Below, piece by piece: positions 46,901-58,300 of a DNA stretch of 64,000 nt. Origin of the DNA: Sanderia malayensis (lineage: Eukaryota; Cnidaria; Scyphozoa; Semaeostomeae; Pelagiidae); NCBI GenBank assembly GCA_013076295.1, contig RQOL01000466.1, forward strand, positions 4,693,080 through 4,757,079. The letters run 5' to 3'. The notes below the pieces were generated by a model. It was not told the origin of the DNA and ran no database searches. It was given only the letters and a program-made list of their open reading frames with translations. The position numbers and the translations under genes were made by a program. Positions within the stretch are counted from its first letter, which is position 1, and the number at the start of each line of letters is the position of its first letter.

Positions 46901-48565
46901 CTACAGATTTATGCTTCGAATACTCAACACCACTGACTTGCTTTCACATGGCATTGATGCTCAGCAAGTCTCTAATTATCAATAAGTTATCAATTTACCC
47001 TAATTGAATAGTTTTGCAAACTATTCCATTAGGGTAAATTGAATAGTACGAGGTGACTTTGATACAGGGCAGGGCAGGTCATCTGTTTACCCGCTATGAA
47101 ATCAATTTACACTTGCTATCTTGCAAATATATTGCCAAATGTGTCACATATATAGCAATTAAAGATTGCATTTATCAAACTATGTCTATGCCTAGTACAT
47201 CATCAAGCAAAACATAGCATCTTAGATATCTATTCCCACTTAAATTAAAGCATAACCTCAGCTTGATTAATTTAGATTAATAGAAGACACAAGAATTAGA
47301 ATTCCTCAGTTGGAGTGTGTAATTTCTTTTGCAAGTAATCTTTACCAGTCTTATCTTTCTTTCAATAAATAAAATATGATTAAGACAAAACATTATTTAA
47401 AGCCTGACCATGAGATCTTAGCACAATAGGCTTTCTACTAGTATCTGTATACCTTTAGCAAACAGAAATTGCATGCAAGGCAATTGGTTAACAAGATAGC
47501 ATCTGCATCTTTGATAAAGATAACTGATTTGCTTGCTCTTGCAGGAATTAAAGCACATGTTGTTGAAAGAAAGAAATATCATCACACTGGGAAGCATTTC
47601 AAGTTAAACATTGGCAGTGCTTGTCACAACATGCTAACAAATAGTTTACTGACACATTTCAACTCTAATTACATTGTGAAAGATATCACTGCCAGCCACT
47701 GAGAGGTTATTTGAAACTTTATGAGCGGAAAAAGTATGAAACGAAACGAAACTCTGCCAGTTTGTACTCATGTATTTTTGATAAATTAATATGTGCTTGT
47801 ATTTTGTAGAGTTCTTTCATTAATCAAGGCCAACCGATGATATATTTTTGATGAAATATTTTCTCCTTTAACCTTTGCAAGAAATGTAAACCAATAGTTT
47901 GTAAAACAAAACCCGCATACCAAGGACTTACAGTTTTGTTTACTTGATATTATTTATGGTTAAAATTTGGGAATTTGAGAACGGAAGCGTAAATACTACA
48001 CGATAAACTTCTTTCGGAGCGAAAGAAAGAGAACTGACGTTTGCAGGTCGAAAACGCACAAAGCACGAGCATGGCCTATATAAAGAAAAGTCAACGCGTA
48101 ATAGCTATGCTTTCTTTTTAGCGAATAAAGAAATGCAAGTAAAAATAGAACAACAAACTTTAACATAAATGTCGCTTCGACGAGTAAATTTATGAAACTT
48201 CGTAAAAAGTTGTGAGTTGGTTTGCACAAGAAGACAGGACCACAAGGGCAAATTGTGGAATTATCGGGGCAGCCATGAAATTTGAAATAAAGAATAGAAG
48301 GATGCTGAAAATCATAAAAGAAAAGTAATATACCAAGTGGGGAGACGAGTGTCCTGTGTTCGGATGAGAATACATCTGGACTTCTTCTTATTTTGCATTT
48401 TGTGTCTCCAACCAAAACTGGAGATGGCACAGGAGGACTTTGTCTTCTTCTTGTTGGACTTGGATTCCGTATGAGGGACGACAATGGAGCTGTTGCTTTC
48501 AGCGGCTGTGGCTTCAGTTTTGAGTTTCCAGGCGAGTTATTCTTTCTGGGCCTTTGGCTAGCCAT
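43918..48565 (-). CDS. FAM117/GLCCI1 family protein
   Basis: Cytoplasmic, Ser/Pro-rich protein of the FAM117A/FAM117B/GLCCI1 family, whose molecular function is poorly known. Six exons: 48334-48565 (ATG), 46546-46685, 46249-46341, 45635-45883, 44796-45169 and 43918-44095 (stop); 1266 bases, 421 residues, phases consistent. Family blocks in order: a basic Ser/Pro N terminus; RTNSLETLSSSYMNGQWPRD (matching the SLDTLAGSYLTGQWPRD-type signature) and CSKETQ; HKRSNSLGS; a FKQYLQRTKQS helix; SVEGLNSEIEILVHE; EGRKAPL with VDTQT; SSSPNFLFARGPPDGAEKV; and CPDKSKVKILF near the end. The introns hold two TIR elements and a cruciform-type repeat. I cannot say which vertebrate paralogue is closest; one ancestral gene is likely. 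Confidence 0.87.
45262..45566. mobile_element. TIR element with perfect 24-bp inverted termini
   Basis: The first 24 bases (beginning TACACCCATTTTTTTATAAG) and the last 24 are exact reverse complements. The interior repeats AAGAAAC motifs and has no ORF. Perfect ends suggest recent movement. It is the same style as 7167-7581 and 55969-56187. Confidence 0.85.
46022..46200. mobile_element. TIR element with 27-bp near-perfect ends, 'AAGTGGAACC' family
   Basis: TACAGTCTACTCTCAATAAG at the left pairs with the right end (ending CGAGAGTAGACTGTA) over 27 bases with one mismatch. GTTCCACTTA motifs recur inside. No ORF; it lies in a FAM117-like intron. Confidence 0.85.
46992..47040. repeat. Cruciform-type inverted repeat, 23-bp arms
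   Basis: Arms 46992-47014 and 47018-47040 (AATTTACCCTAATTGAATAG and its complement) differ at one position and are separated by three bases. Located in the long first intron of the FAM117-like gene. Confidence 0.8.
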
Positions 48566-50182
48566 CTTACATCTACTTTCAATCTGTAAAGTATCTAAAA
48601 AGCGGGCATTCTCAGCAACAAACTAAAAAAATATTCAAGTTCAGTGACGAGTTCGATGTGTCCTGACTTCTCAGCTGAGTCTCATTCTACAATGACTTCT
48701 TCACTAAAATTTCTCCAATAGATTTCTAATGTCATGTGATGATTTGCGACTGTGTGATTGGTCGAGGGGAACTATCACGAACAGCTGATTGGCTTTATAA
48801 CGAAACAACAAATTCATTCACAAATTCTTCCCTGTTACCTGGGAGAAAGGAGCTTGAATTTGAAGATTGACAGACCTGGGCTGAGGACACCATTTATGGC
48901 ATGTATAGGGCCGACTGCACGCAATTTAACGAGGCTGGGTGAAACTTGAGTCTCGTGTGAAGACAATTATAATCAACTTGCTATAAATGTTAATTTGTTT
49001 CAGGGATTAATTTATTTTTGCAGAAATATAACATAATTTTTGTTATAAACGTGGCTGCCAGTAATAATCGAAATCACAATACCATTATGGTGATTGACAA
49101 TTGTGCGCATGCGCATTTAATCTCGTTAATTTTCTGATTGAAAAGAGCACAAAGTGATATTATGTTGTGGGAATTCTATTATTGCAATAACTGTAAACTG
49201 CAACCGCGAGACGATGCAATTTGAATAGCAGAGAATATTTAACCCCATTCAAGTATCCTTGACAGGTACTGGGTTAGCATGGAGCCAACTTCTGTGACCT
49301 TATGACCGCACGCAACCTTGCCGCCACACAAGGAATTGCTAAAAATTATGTATAAACTCAAAGTATCATGACAACTGTTTGCACGCTAGACAAGAGCCAC
49401 TCGTGAATGGTCAAGAGCTTGGAAGCAAAAGCCTTGTGTTTGAGAGGGGTTGGCGAGTGGAAACAGTTGAGGCCCTAACCACTTTAAAGTTGCGGGCAAG
49501 TAAGATAAAAAAAAAATGCTTGCTAAACAGGGGCATTTCGTGATATCCAAAGTCAGGCCACCCATTGTAACCCCAACTTACGTCAGTCACACCGCTGGAA
49601 GGAGGGGGCTATCCATGTCTAATTTTGCTTATATGGACGTAAAAGAAATTAACGTAACATAAAATCATCAGTGTAAAAGGAATTGTTGAGAAAATCCCAG
49701 TCTTTAATCTCAAGAACTTTTGTAATTTTATAAAATAAAAAATATAAAACAAGATAGAAATACTAACAACTATTAAATACGTTGCACCAAATTTGCTTAG
49801 TTAATAAAATACGACAAAAGGGTCAATTCTATCAAAATAGCCGAAAGGGAAAATGAATGAAAGTGGGAGGGACGAAGCACAAGTCGGCTATGACTTCATG
49901 TAAGAGATCCTAAAATATAGGGTCATGGCTGAAATCGAGGTTAGGTTTAAAGTTAGGGTAAAGTTTAGGGTTAACACACATAAATTAGGGTTAATGCTTT
50001 AGGATATTCTTACATGAAGCCCTTGCCAATTGACATAGCAGATAACCATTTAATACACAAGATTACAAGGCGATCCAGGTAATTTTGAGGAAAAAATAAA
50101 AAAAGAATTTCAAGAATGAGAATGAATACAAGAATTAGAAACTTGAAAACACAGTATATACAGTTGTTGGCCTATACTGAGC
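48566..50182. other. Intergenic region upstream of the FAM117-like gene
   Basis: It holds the promoter side of that gene and the 3' side of the tandem-C2 gene. One element (49894-50019) is recognisable; nothing else is. Confidence 0.6.
49894..50019. mobile_element. Short inverted-repeat element with TTAGGG-like core
   Basis: CTTCATGTAAGAGATCCTAAA at the left (21 bases with one gap) pairs with TTTAGGATATTCTTACATGAAG at the right. The interior contains GGTTAGGTTTAAAGTTAGGG and further TTAGGGTTAA motifs, echoing the telomere-type blocks of the 11-12 kb satellite. Confidence 0.6.
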
Positions 50183-53100
50183 TTACTCCTTGTCGATTTT
50201 GGGCTTATTAAACACAGGGATTACAACAGTGACAATGCCATCTTCTAAAAGTTTTTTCCAATACTCTGAATCTGATTTGAGTTCACCTGTGCCTAAAAGG
50301 ATGTTCTTTTTCAAAAGTCGCTTGGCCTTCAGAGCCACGACAAGACTGATATCTGGCAGAAGATTGTCCGACATTTCAAATTCAAGACAGTCACTAAATG
50401 TCGGCTGCAACGTTCCTTTCATAACTTTGCTTTTAAGTTTCTTCATCTTCTCTTCCTGATCGTTTAACACGGTGACTGTTACGTAGGATCCTATTGGGAA
50501 AAAAGAAAGGAAATTAAGTAACATGAAATCTCAACATTAGCTAAAAACCCTACTTCCTCCGAATAGCAAATTTATCGGCGAAATAAATCAAACAAGTCAT
50601 GACAGGCATCGCGGCAGAATTTATCTTGAGATACAAGTGGAAATTGAACACTTTTAAATATTCCAAAAATTTAATTATCTCTCCATTCCATAGGTCTCTT
50701 TTCTGCCTTTGAGACCTTGCAATGAAATACCCGATGGAGGTACAGCATCAAAACCCATTTAGCATCGAAAATGTTTTTCATAGATTTGCCAACAATATTT
50801 GACTTGGGCGGCCCCACCCTCACCCACTCTCGCAATTTCCGCCTCTGCTTTCAATTTAACAAGTTCCCATGTTATAAGAAAAGCTTAGCTGTAACAGCAT
50901 TACATTCTCGTTATCACGTAGCCTCGTATTCAAGTAATTATTGTAATCACGTGTTTCATGTTAATCAATGTCAATCATTAATTGTATGGTATAAATAGCT
51001 TTGTGAATTGTAATTCATTCATTCTTATTCTCTCATATTCTTAGATTCTTAAATTCATATTTCGATAAATACATAATTGCACGAAAAGACTCTTTTTGAG
51101 TTCAATTACGTAATGGTAGCTCTAAAACCATTACATAGCCCTCCACCAGGTTTCGCTACGTCCCGTTCCGATTGATTGCAATTATCTACGGAATGGATAA
51201 TTGCAGCCAATCGCAATTAGCGACGGAAAGACAATAAAAAAGGATTCAGTTGTGAATGAAATTCAGTGGTAGTGACTGATGCGTTTACCTTCTTTCTCTT
51301 TGCTTTCATCGGCAGGCAAAATGTCAGCCTCTAAGACATTCACTTGTAAATTCCATTCCTCGCTGTCATATTCCACTAACAGCTTTACACTGCCAGTTTC
51401 AACTGCCTGTTATCAAAAGATAGACAAATATTTTAAAGCTAAAGGTGGCGCTCAATGGCCCAGTGTGGTCAAAGAATTGAGTTCACTACTTGGCAGCAGA
51501 CAAGTTGTATCAGAACACGAAGTCTGATCACTAACGAAAATAAAAGACACAGAGAAAGATGCTATTGATTGGGGTGGAGTGGTATGTTTGTGAAATACAG
51601 CAAAACCCGCATAAGAGCCTGCAGATTTTGCATCCAGTCTATTGTTCAAACACAATAGGCTATTGTTCAAACACAATAGGCTATTGTTTCTTCTATTGTT
51701 TTAAGCAGAAATATAAGCTTGAAGGGTTCTTAATGTGCTGGCTTTTCTATGCGGGGTTTTGTTGTATTCAACAACCAACTTACAGATTTAAAGTCTGACC
51801 TTAAATATAATAAATAAAATAAAGTCATCTACCGTAAATCCTCGAATAAGCCCCCACCTTCGAATGAGCCCTCCCCTCGAATAAGCCCCCATCCTGATAA
51901 TCATTTGCAAGCATATCGAGCTCAAGTTTCCAGACATTGAAGTTGCTTAGTGAATGTATCGCAAATAACGGCAAGTTTAAACCAATAACTTCATTTATTG
52001 GCTGCATCATATAGCTTTTATTTTGCTTAATATTGAACAATAATCAGGCTAAAATTTCGTTTTTGCAAATAAGCCCCTGGGGGCTTATTCAAGGATTTAC
52101 AGTATGCACTACAGATTTGAAATATAAGTATGAATAGTCAAGTTACATGTTGATATTAAGGTGTATGAAAATACTTACCAAGCCAATCAGAGGGTTGTAG
52201 GTTTTCAATTTCCGTTTCAAAATGGGTTCCTCACCAATATCAAGCTTCCAGTTATGGAGTGGAACAATCACCTGGCCGATGCCTTCTTGCTTCGTCCATC
52301 TGTTCATTTCGCACACATAGAGAAAAAGCTGTTGGTGTGCCAAATCATCTCGGTTCAATTTGAATTTAATTGTATCATTGTAAGATGGCCAAAAACCAGC
52401 TCGAACTAGCTTGGTTTTGTACTCTACTTTTTCGTGCTGGTGCAACGGTAGACACTTTGCTGATACGTAAGAGTATGCATAGCCACTGAGATCGCGCACG
52501 GGCAAATCTTCTGCTTCAATGATTCTCGTCAAAAGAACTTCACTGTAAAAGCAGAATAATTTAATCACCAATGGATTGATGTTAAACTTACATCTGTATA
52601 GAATACATGTTGAATAATTAATAAATGCTTGAGAAAGTTTATGTCTGCATTGAGAAAATTATAAATAAATTTTCAATGATGAACATGTTAACTATTTAAG
52701 AGTAGCACAAAGAGTGGATTAAAATGCAAACAAATAAAATCTTAGATAACATACCTTACTGAATCATATTGAAGTAAAAATTTCAAAGAGCCAAGCTCCT
52801 CCTATAAACAGAAAACATCATTGACATATCTAACAGACTATTCCTCTTCAATTCTATTTACACAATATTTTTGTAAACAAAGTTTTTTCAGAGCAGCACT
52901 CAAACTTTCTTAGCAATTTCCCAGTTTCAGTACCAAATCTTAGCAACAAGTGAAAAAAATGTGTATTACCAAACACTTGCATTGACACAAGATTGTTATA
53001 TTGTTATATTTTGAATAATATATTTAATATTGTAGGTTGATAGATAATATATTATAGCCACAACATTAAATATTTCATTCTTGCACTGTAATCCTTGAAG

Positions 53101-54445
53101 TTTTCAATATCTAAAATTTCAACTTTCCTAGGTTGGACAAATCAAGTATCAAACTTTCACTATTCTTTGAGACGCCAAGTACTACATTGTTATAAAACAC
53201 CTTGTTATAAAAAATTATGTGTGCAAATCTATAACCTTATTATAATATTATTCTATGGGATTATTTATGACAGAAGGTTTCATTTATTTCTTTTGAAGAA
53301 TTTTGTTATATATTTCATTTCACTTCCTAACAAGCCATATTGAATTGACCACAACAAACATCAAAGCACAACTCACCATAACTTTAATCTCATTTCTGCT
53401 TGGCTGAATCCTTTTGAGTTTCTTTCCAGGTTTTGCAGATTTCAATTTCAATTTTTCCATCTTTTTCTTTTTCTTCTTTCGCATTTTTCTAATCTTGCAC
53501 CAACAGCAGCAAATCAGGATGATTAATATAACGAATCCAGCCAGTCCTGCTATCACATAATACTTGTTTTTCGCCCAAAGAGCAGTCGCCTTACCAGTTA
53601 CCTTGCCTGATAGGTCTTTCACTGCAAAGGAAATGAAAATTGTTTGACTTACTCAAGATACTACTGATAATACTCCCTGGGGTACACTGAAAATTCATGT
53701 GCATGGGTATAAATGAAACAGAGTTGTGGTGTTTGATGGAAATGTGCTGTGGTTTCCAGGTGAAAGATAAACAGCATTTAACAGTAGTTATACACAACAT
53801 GATATCCTTCCAGAGCAACAAACCAAAGACACAGTATATATTTTTCAAATATTAGCAATTGCAAGAAAGTACAGAGCACAGAAAACAGAGAGGAAAGGAA
53901 AAACTTTGGAGACTTTGAGAACAATTAGGTAATTGGATATTAGAAAAAATTTACATTTATTGTTAAGTTGTAAACTTAAAGTTATCAAGAAAGGTATGTA
54001 TAATGGAAAAAGACTGATGGAAGAGTCAGAAATAATGCTTAAGGTTTGGTACAATAAACTAACGACTTGAGAAACTCAAGTAAGATAAATAACCATAAAT
54101 AACGTCAAATTCAATGACAGTCATCACAGTCAAATTTCTACCAAGTTGACTGCGCTATGGTATTTTTTCCAATTCTTTGTTTTAGGTAGATTTTGGGTCA
54201 GGCAAAGGCTAACTTAACTACTTTTAATAGCTTCATTTTGCGTGCTGGGCCAAGCTTTCGAAGATACCTAATCCTCTTCGGATTCAATGAAAACAAAATC
54301 ATGAGTGAGAGGAATATCTGCAGCAATATGAACACAGTCCTCCGCTTGTAGGAAGTTAAGTGAGCCACCATTTGTTTATTTTAGGCTCAACAGGAACTAA
54401 TTCCGAAGCAGCACGTGAATACTTACTCTTATCCTTCACAGACAT
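50183..54445 (-). CDS. Synaptotagmin-like tandem-C2 membrane protein, Ca2+ sites degenerate
   Basis: Six exons: 54427-54445 (ATG), 53377-53621, 52755-52801, 52179-52542, 51289-51406 and 50183-50490 (TAA); 1101 bases, 366 residues, phases consistent. A short N terminus is followed by one transmembrane helix (YYVIAGLAGFVILIILICCC, about residues 29-48), a Cys/Lys-rich juxtamembrane run (KIRKMRKKKKKKMEKLK), a C2A domain (LGSLKFLLQYDS, IIEAEDLPVRDLSG, FKLNRDDLAHQQLFLYVCEM) and a C2B domain (GSVKLLVEYDSEEWNLQVNV, KGTLQPTFSDCLEFEM, GTGELKSDSEYWKKLL). The loop acids that bind Ca2+ in synaptotagmin-1 (SDPYVK and YDFDRFSKHD motifs) read YAYSYVS and CEMNRWTKQE, so Ca2+ binding is unlikely. It probably works in constitutive membrane traffic. 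The exact synaptotagmin subgroup is not clear. Confidence 0.82.
51596..51766. mobile_element. TIR element, 'CAGCAAAACCC' family, in tandem-C2 gene intron
   Basis: TACAGCAAAACCCGCATA pairs with TATGCGGGGTTTTGTTGTA. Inside, CTATTGTTCAAACACAATAG is repeated back to back, and the block GCATCCAGTCTATTG matches the element at 2325-2470. Confidence 0.8.
51830..52104 (+). mobile_element. Full-length 'AATAAGCCCCCA' TIR element
   Basis: TACCGTAAATCCTCGAATAA at the left pairs with the right end TTATTCAAGGATTTACAGTA. AAGCCCCCA/TGGGGGCTT motifs lie next to both ends. It is the best preserved of four related intronic copies (9204, 27085, 36264 and here). No ORF. Confidence 0.85.
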
Positions 54446-55331
54446 GACGATTGACTATTAAGCCACAATTTTCTCGTGATAATGCCCCGGTTACGCTGAG
54501 TCCACGTACGATTTATCCATTTTCGCGACGAGTGTTCCGGAGCAACGGCCTAGTTTAGGGAAGGAATTTGTTTTGGGGGGGTGTGGTTATAGAGGGCCTG
54601 GTTGGTAGATTATGACGTAATAGGTGAATCTGAGAATTGATTGAACCAATGATTATCTAAGATGAATCTGGATGAGTTCCAGATTAAGTTTCTCGCCTGA
54701 GCCTTGACCGAATTCGAATGAATCTCACAGTTGAAGTGGATTGATGATGAATCAAGAGCTTCAGACGAACGAGTCTCAGATTCACTGGATCAGCTGGACC
54801 TCGGATTAAGAGTAATGAAAATAGACAATAAACTAAAGATATTTCTCAATATCAAATATTATTTTATACAAATGAAAAACTTAATTATAAAACAAGATAC
54901 TTGCTTGTTTCTGCCATACAAATGAAAAATAGCAATTATTTAATTACTTCTAGCACTGCAGACCTTAAGAAACGTAATCTTCCTTTCATTTGGTAATGCC
55001 AAATTATAATTATACTTGCTTTTATCAATTTATTTAAGATGGCTGCTCAACCTTATCAACTTTCTATTACGATCAAAAAAGCTCACCACAGTTATCACAA
55101 CAATAAAATAACGTTTCGAGCCAAAATGACTGAAAATATCCCTCTATCTCTATATTTGTTTATGAAAAACTATATTCAAAATCTTAAGTAATTTCAATTC
55201 AAATGGTTTTAAACTGTTCAGAATTGACGCAGATGATCATAAACTTTACGTAGCTATATTATCGTGTTACCTATCGTTATATGTATCGAATCGAAAGAAT
55301 CAGTAGATGATGTCAAAGAAAAATGAATAAT
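54446..55331. other. Intergenic region between tandem-C2 gene and MYO10
   Basis: 886 bases containing the start side of the tandem-C2 gene and the 3' flank of MYO10. Nothing recognisable. Confidence 0.6.
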
Positions 55332-58300
55332 TTATTTTGGACTGGTGGGTGGACCACAAGGCTCTTCGATCATTTGCAAACTCTGGCGTAAAATTTGACT
55401 TTTTCTTCTTGCATTTCTTACGATTTCATTGATGTAAGCTTTCATGAGCTTTGCTATTTCAATCACCTAGACAGGAATCAAAATGAAGAAATAAAGAATT
55501 TGAAAGCTGAACATGCGGTCAAAACATAAATTCTATAGGCAATTAAAACATGAGCAGAAAAAAGAAATGTTTAAAACCAACTAGAATGAACTTACAGCAT
55601 CAGTTTCAAATACGATTGGATCCCTGCCCTCGACAACAATTTTGTATTTGCTTGGCATAGGAGCACCAAAGGACAATATACTAAACAAAGATAAATACAA
55701 TTTTTGTAAACACACATGCAATAGAGAAAAAAAGTAAATAAATAAAAGTATAAATATTTTACATAATAAGACACTTGTTAATATTTTGCTTTTTCTGGGC
55801 TTTATTCAGCCCCCGACTTCCCCATCCATACAGCAATGTTGTTCTCTCAATCAGACCCTTGTGGTCAACAAAATCGAATTTTGTCGATATTTTATATGCC
55901 TTTCTCTAAAGACAACATTTTTGGGGGAGGAGGGGGCTAAAGGATAATGTTCAAAGACTTTTGTCACCTACAGTAAGTTCCCGCGTATAAGAAACCCCCT
56001 TCTATAAGAAAGAGGCCTCAATTTTCTTATCAAGGAGCTCCTGTTATAAGAAACAATGTGTGGCCCTGATTATAAACTTTGACCATGATCATAGAAATGT
56101 CTCTTTAAATAAGAAACTTTCGTGATCATGGTCATCTCACGTATAAGAAGTTAAAAAATGACTTCTTATACGTGAGAACATACTGTATTGTAGCAAACAG
56201 GCCAAGTCTTTGAGTGCTTATCTGAATGAATAAATTGTAATAATTGAATTTTCTAGGTAGCTTACTCTTCATAGCTGTATGACTTTAATGGTCTTGAATC
56301 ACCTCGTTGGTAAATGGAGACATTTCTGAAACTAACACCAAGCCACAGAACGGGAGGCAATGTTGGATCCTTAGTCTGAAATAAATCCATCAACGAATGA
56401 ACAAATGAATGAATGAACAAACAAACAAAATAAATAAATAAATAAATTACATAAAAAGCTGTGCAAGGAAAAGGAGCAAATTTACGTTCCAGATTCACGT
56501 CTTTGACAAGAAGAATGTGGCATTATAAAGTAAATATTGGTGGACAAACGTACCGTAACATCTATCATAGTAGACCCAAAGCCAGACCATCCTTGTACTA
56601 TCTGCATGTACTCAATTTGAGCGTCCTCTGAGCTCATTGCCTACAAAACAACATGGCACCATCATAACAAGCTCCAAAATATACACAGTAAATGTAAAGA
56701 TAAGTGTATTGCTGTCGTATATCAATGCTATTTCCTCTGGCATTTGTTTTGGGCCTTGTGTTAAGAGCCTGCATTCAAGCATATTTCAGTCAGTTAAACT
56801 CACTTTGAAATCTTAAGTTCGGTATTGTAATTGTGGTACGATTGGCTGAGACCTCTTTGTTCAGGAAAGAACCCCATTAACTTCTATTTTGAGATTATTT
56901 TGAAAAAATAAAAAAATAAAGGGTGTATGATTCAATGAATATGCCCTACTGTTAGCTTCTTCCAATTGTCACAAATTGCACTTTTAACAGCTGACATTTC
57001 CTCTTCAACATTGACCTTCGGTTCAACGTTTTCATTCTGATCTGTATCGTCTGCAAATAGAAGCATCAAGTAAAAACCTGACGACAAAGGACCCCTATAG
57101 TGTTCTTTGGCCTGGAACATTGCTGGCCTGCTTTTATTCCTGGGGCATATACATCAAATAGCTAAGTTACATAACAGCTGGAGGAAGGGACAGTGTTCAA
57201 AAAATCTGCCACAGAAACTGGCAGAAAAGTCTGCCTCACGTACTTGTCGAGAATAAAGGTGACATCACTTTTCGGATAGAGCCCTGTAGAAGAAAAAGAT
57301 AGCATCTCAATATTTTCTTATTTTGACAGCTGAAACACATGCTGTGGGGTGGGCGAAGGCAATTATAATTAGCACGTGCTTTTGAATTAAAATTCAAATA
57401 AAAATGAAATCGTTGTGGACGACGGTCAGGCTGAATGTGAGACAAAAAACTTTAATCTGAGCGCATGAATGATATCACCACATTCATCAGCTGATGAGAA
57501 ATGAAGCAGGGTAGTTAAGCGTGGGTGAGCAGGCTATTTCAAAAGTGAAAGGATTATTGAAAGGAGAGGGCGAAGTGAGATTGAAAAGGAGAAAGAGGAG
57601 GAAAAGGGGGTTGAAAAGAAGAAAGGAGGGCAAACAAGGGTTGAAGAAGAAAAGGGACGAGAAAGGGGGGTTAAAAAGAAGAAAGGGGACGAGAAAGGGG
57701 GTTGAAGAGAAGAAAAGGAACGAGAAAGGGGTTGAAGAGAAGAAAAGGGACGAGAAAGGGGGTTAAAGAGAAGAAAGGGGACGAGAAAGGGGTTGAAGAG
57801 AGAAGAAATAGGATGTTGTCATAAAGGGAGCCTTGATATTTGTCGATTACCACACCTTGAATGAACCCATTGGCTTCTGTTGTTTGAGAACATGTTTTGC
57901 GGGTAAAATTGGCTTGGTGATTTTGCCAACTGGATAAACTTGAGCAATGTCCTTATCCGGTCTAAAAGAGACAGAGCATCACATAATACAACAGTCATTA
58001 TCCGGTGTACAAGAGATAGAGCATCATATTCGACAACATACAGAGCATGTGTAGAATATCGATAGATTCGAGGAGAGCAAAATGAAAATGACTCACATCC
58101 ACTGTCCCGGCTGATAATCCCCATCAGACCATTGCAAACGGAAAGCAGCCAACTTACAGAGAGTTGTCTCTGGTAGAGGGTATTTGCCACGAACAACATT
58201 CTCATTTGTCTGAAAAATATACACAATAATCATGATTTTTGAGGCTAATACCCTGATTTTCAATAATAAACAGCGATAGAAATGGATTCTTATTGCCAAG

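Noticed and set aside
57521..57766. 81-codon plus-strand Lys/Glu/Gly ORF
   Set aside because: Produced by the purine-rich minisatellite in a MYO10 intron on the opposite strand.
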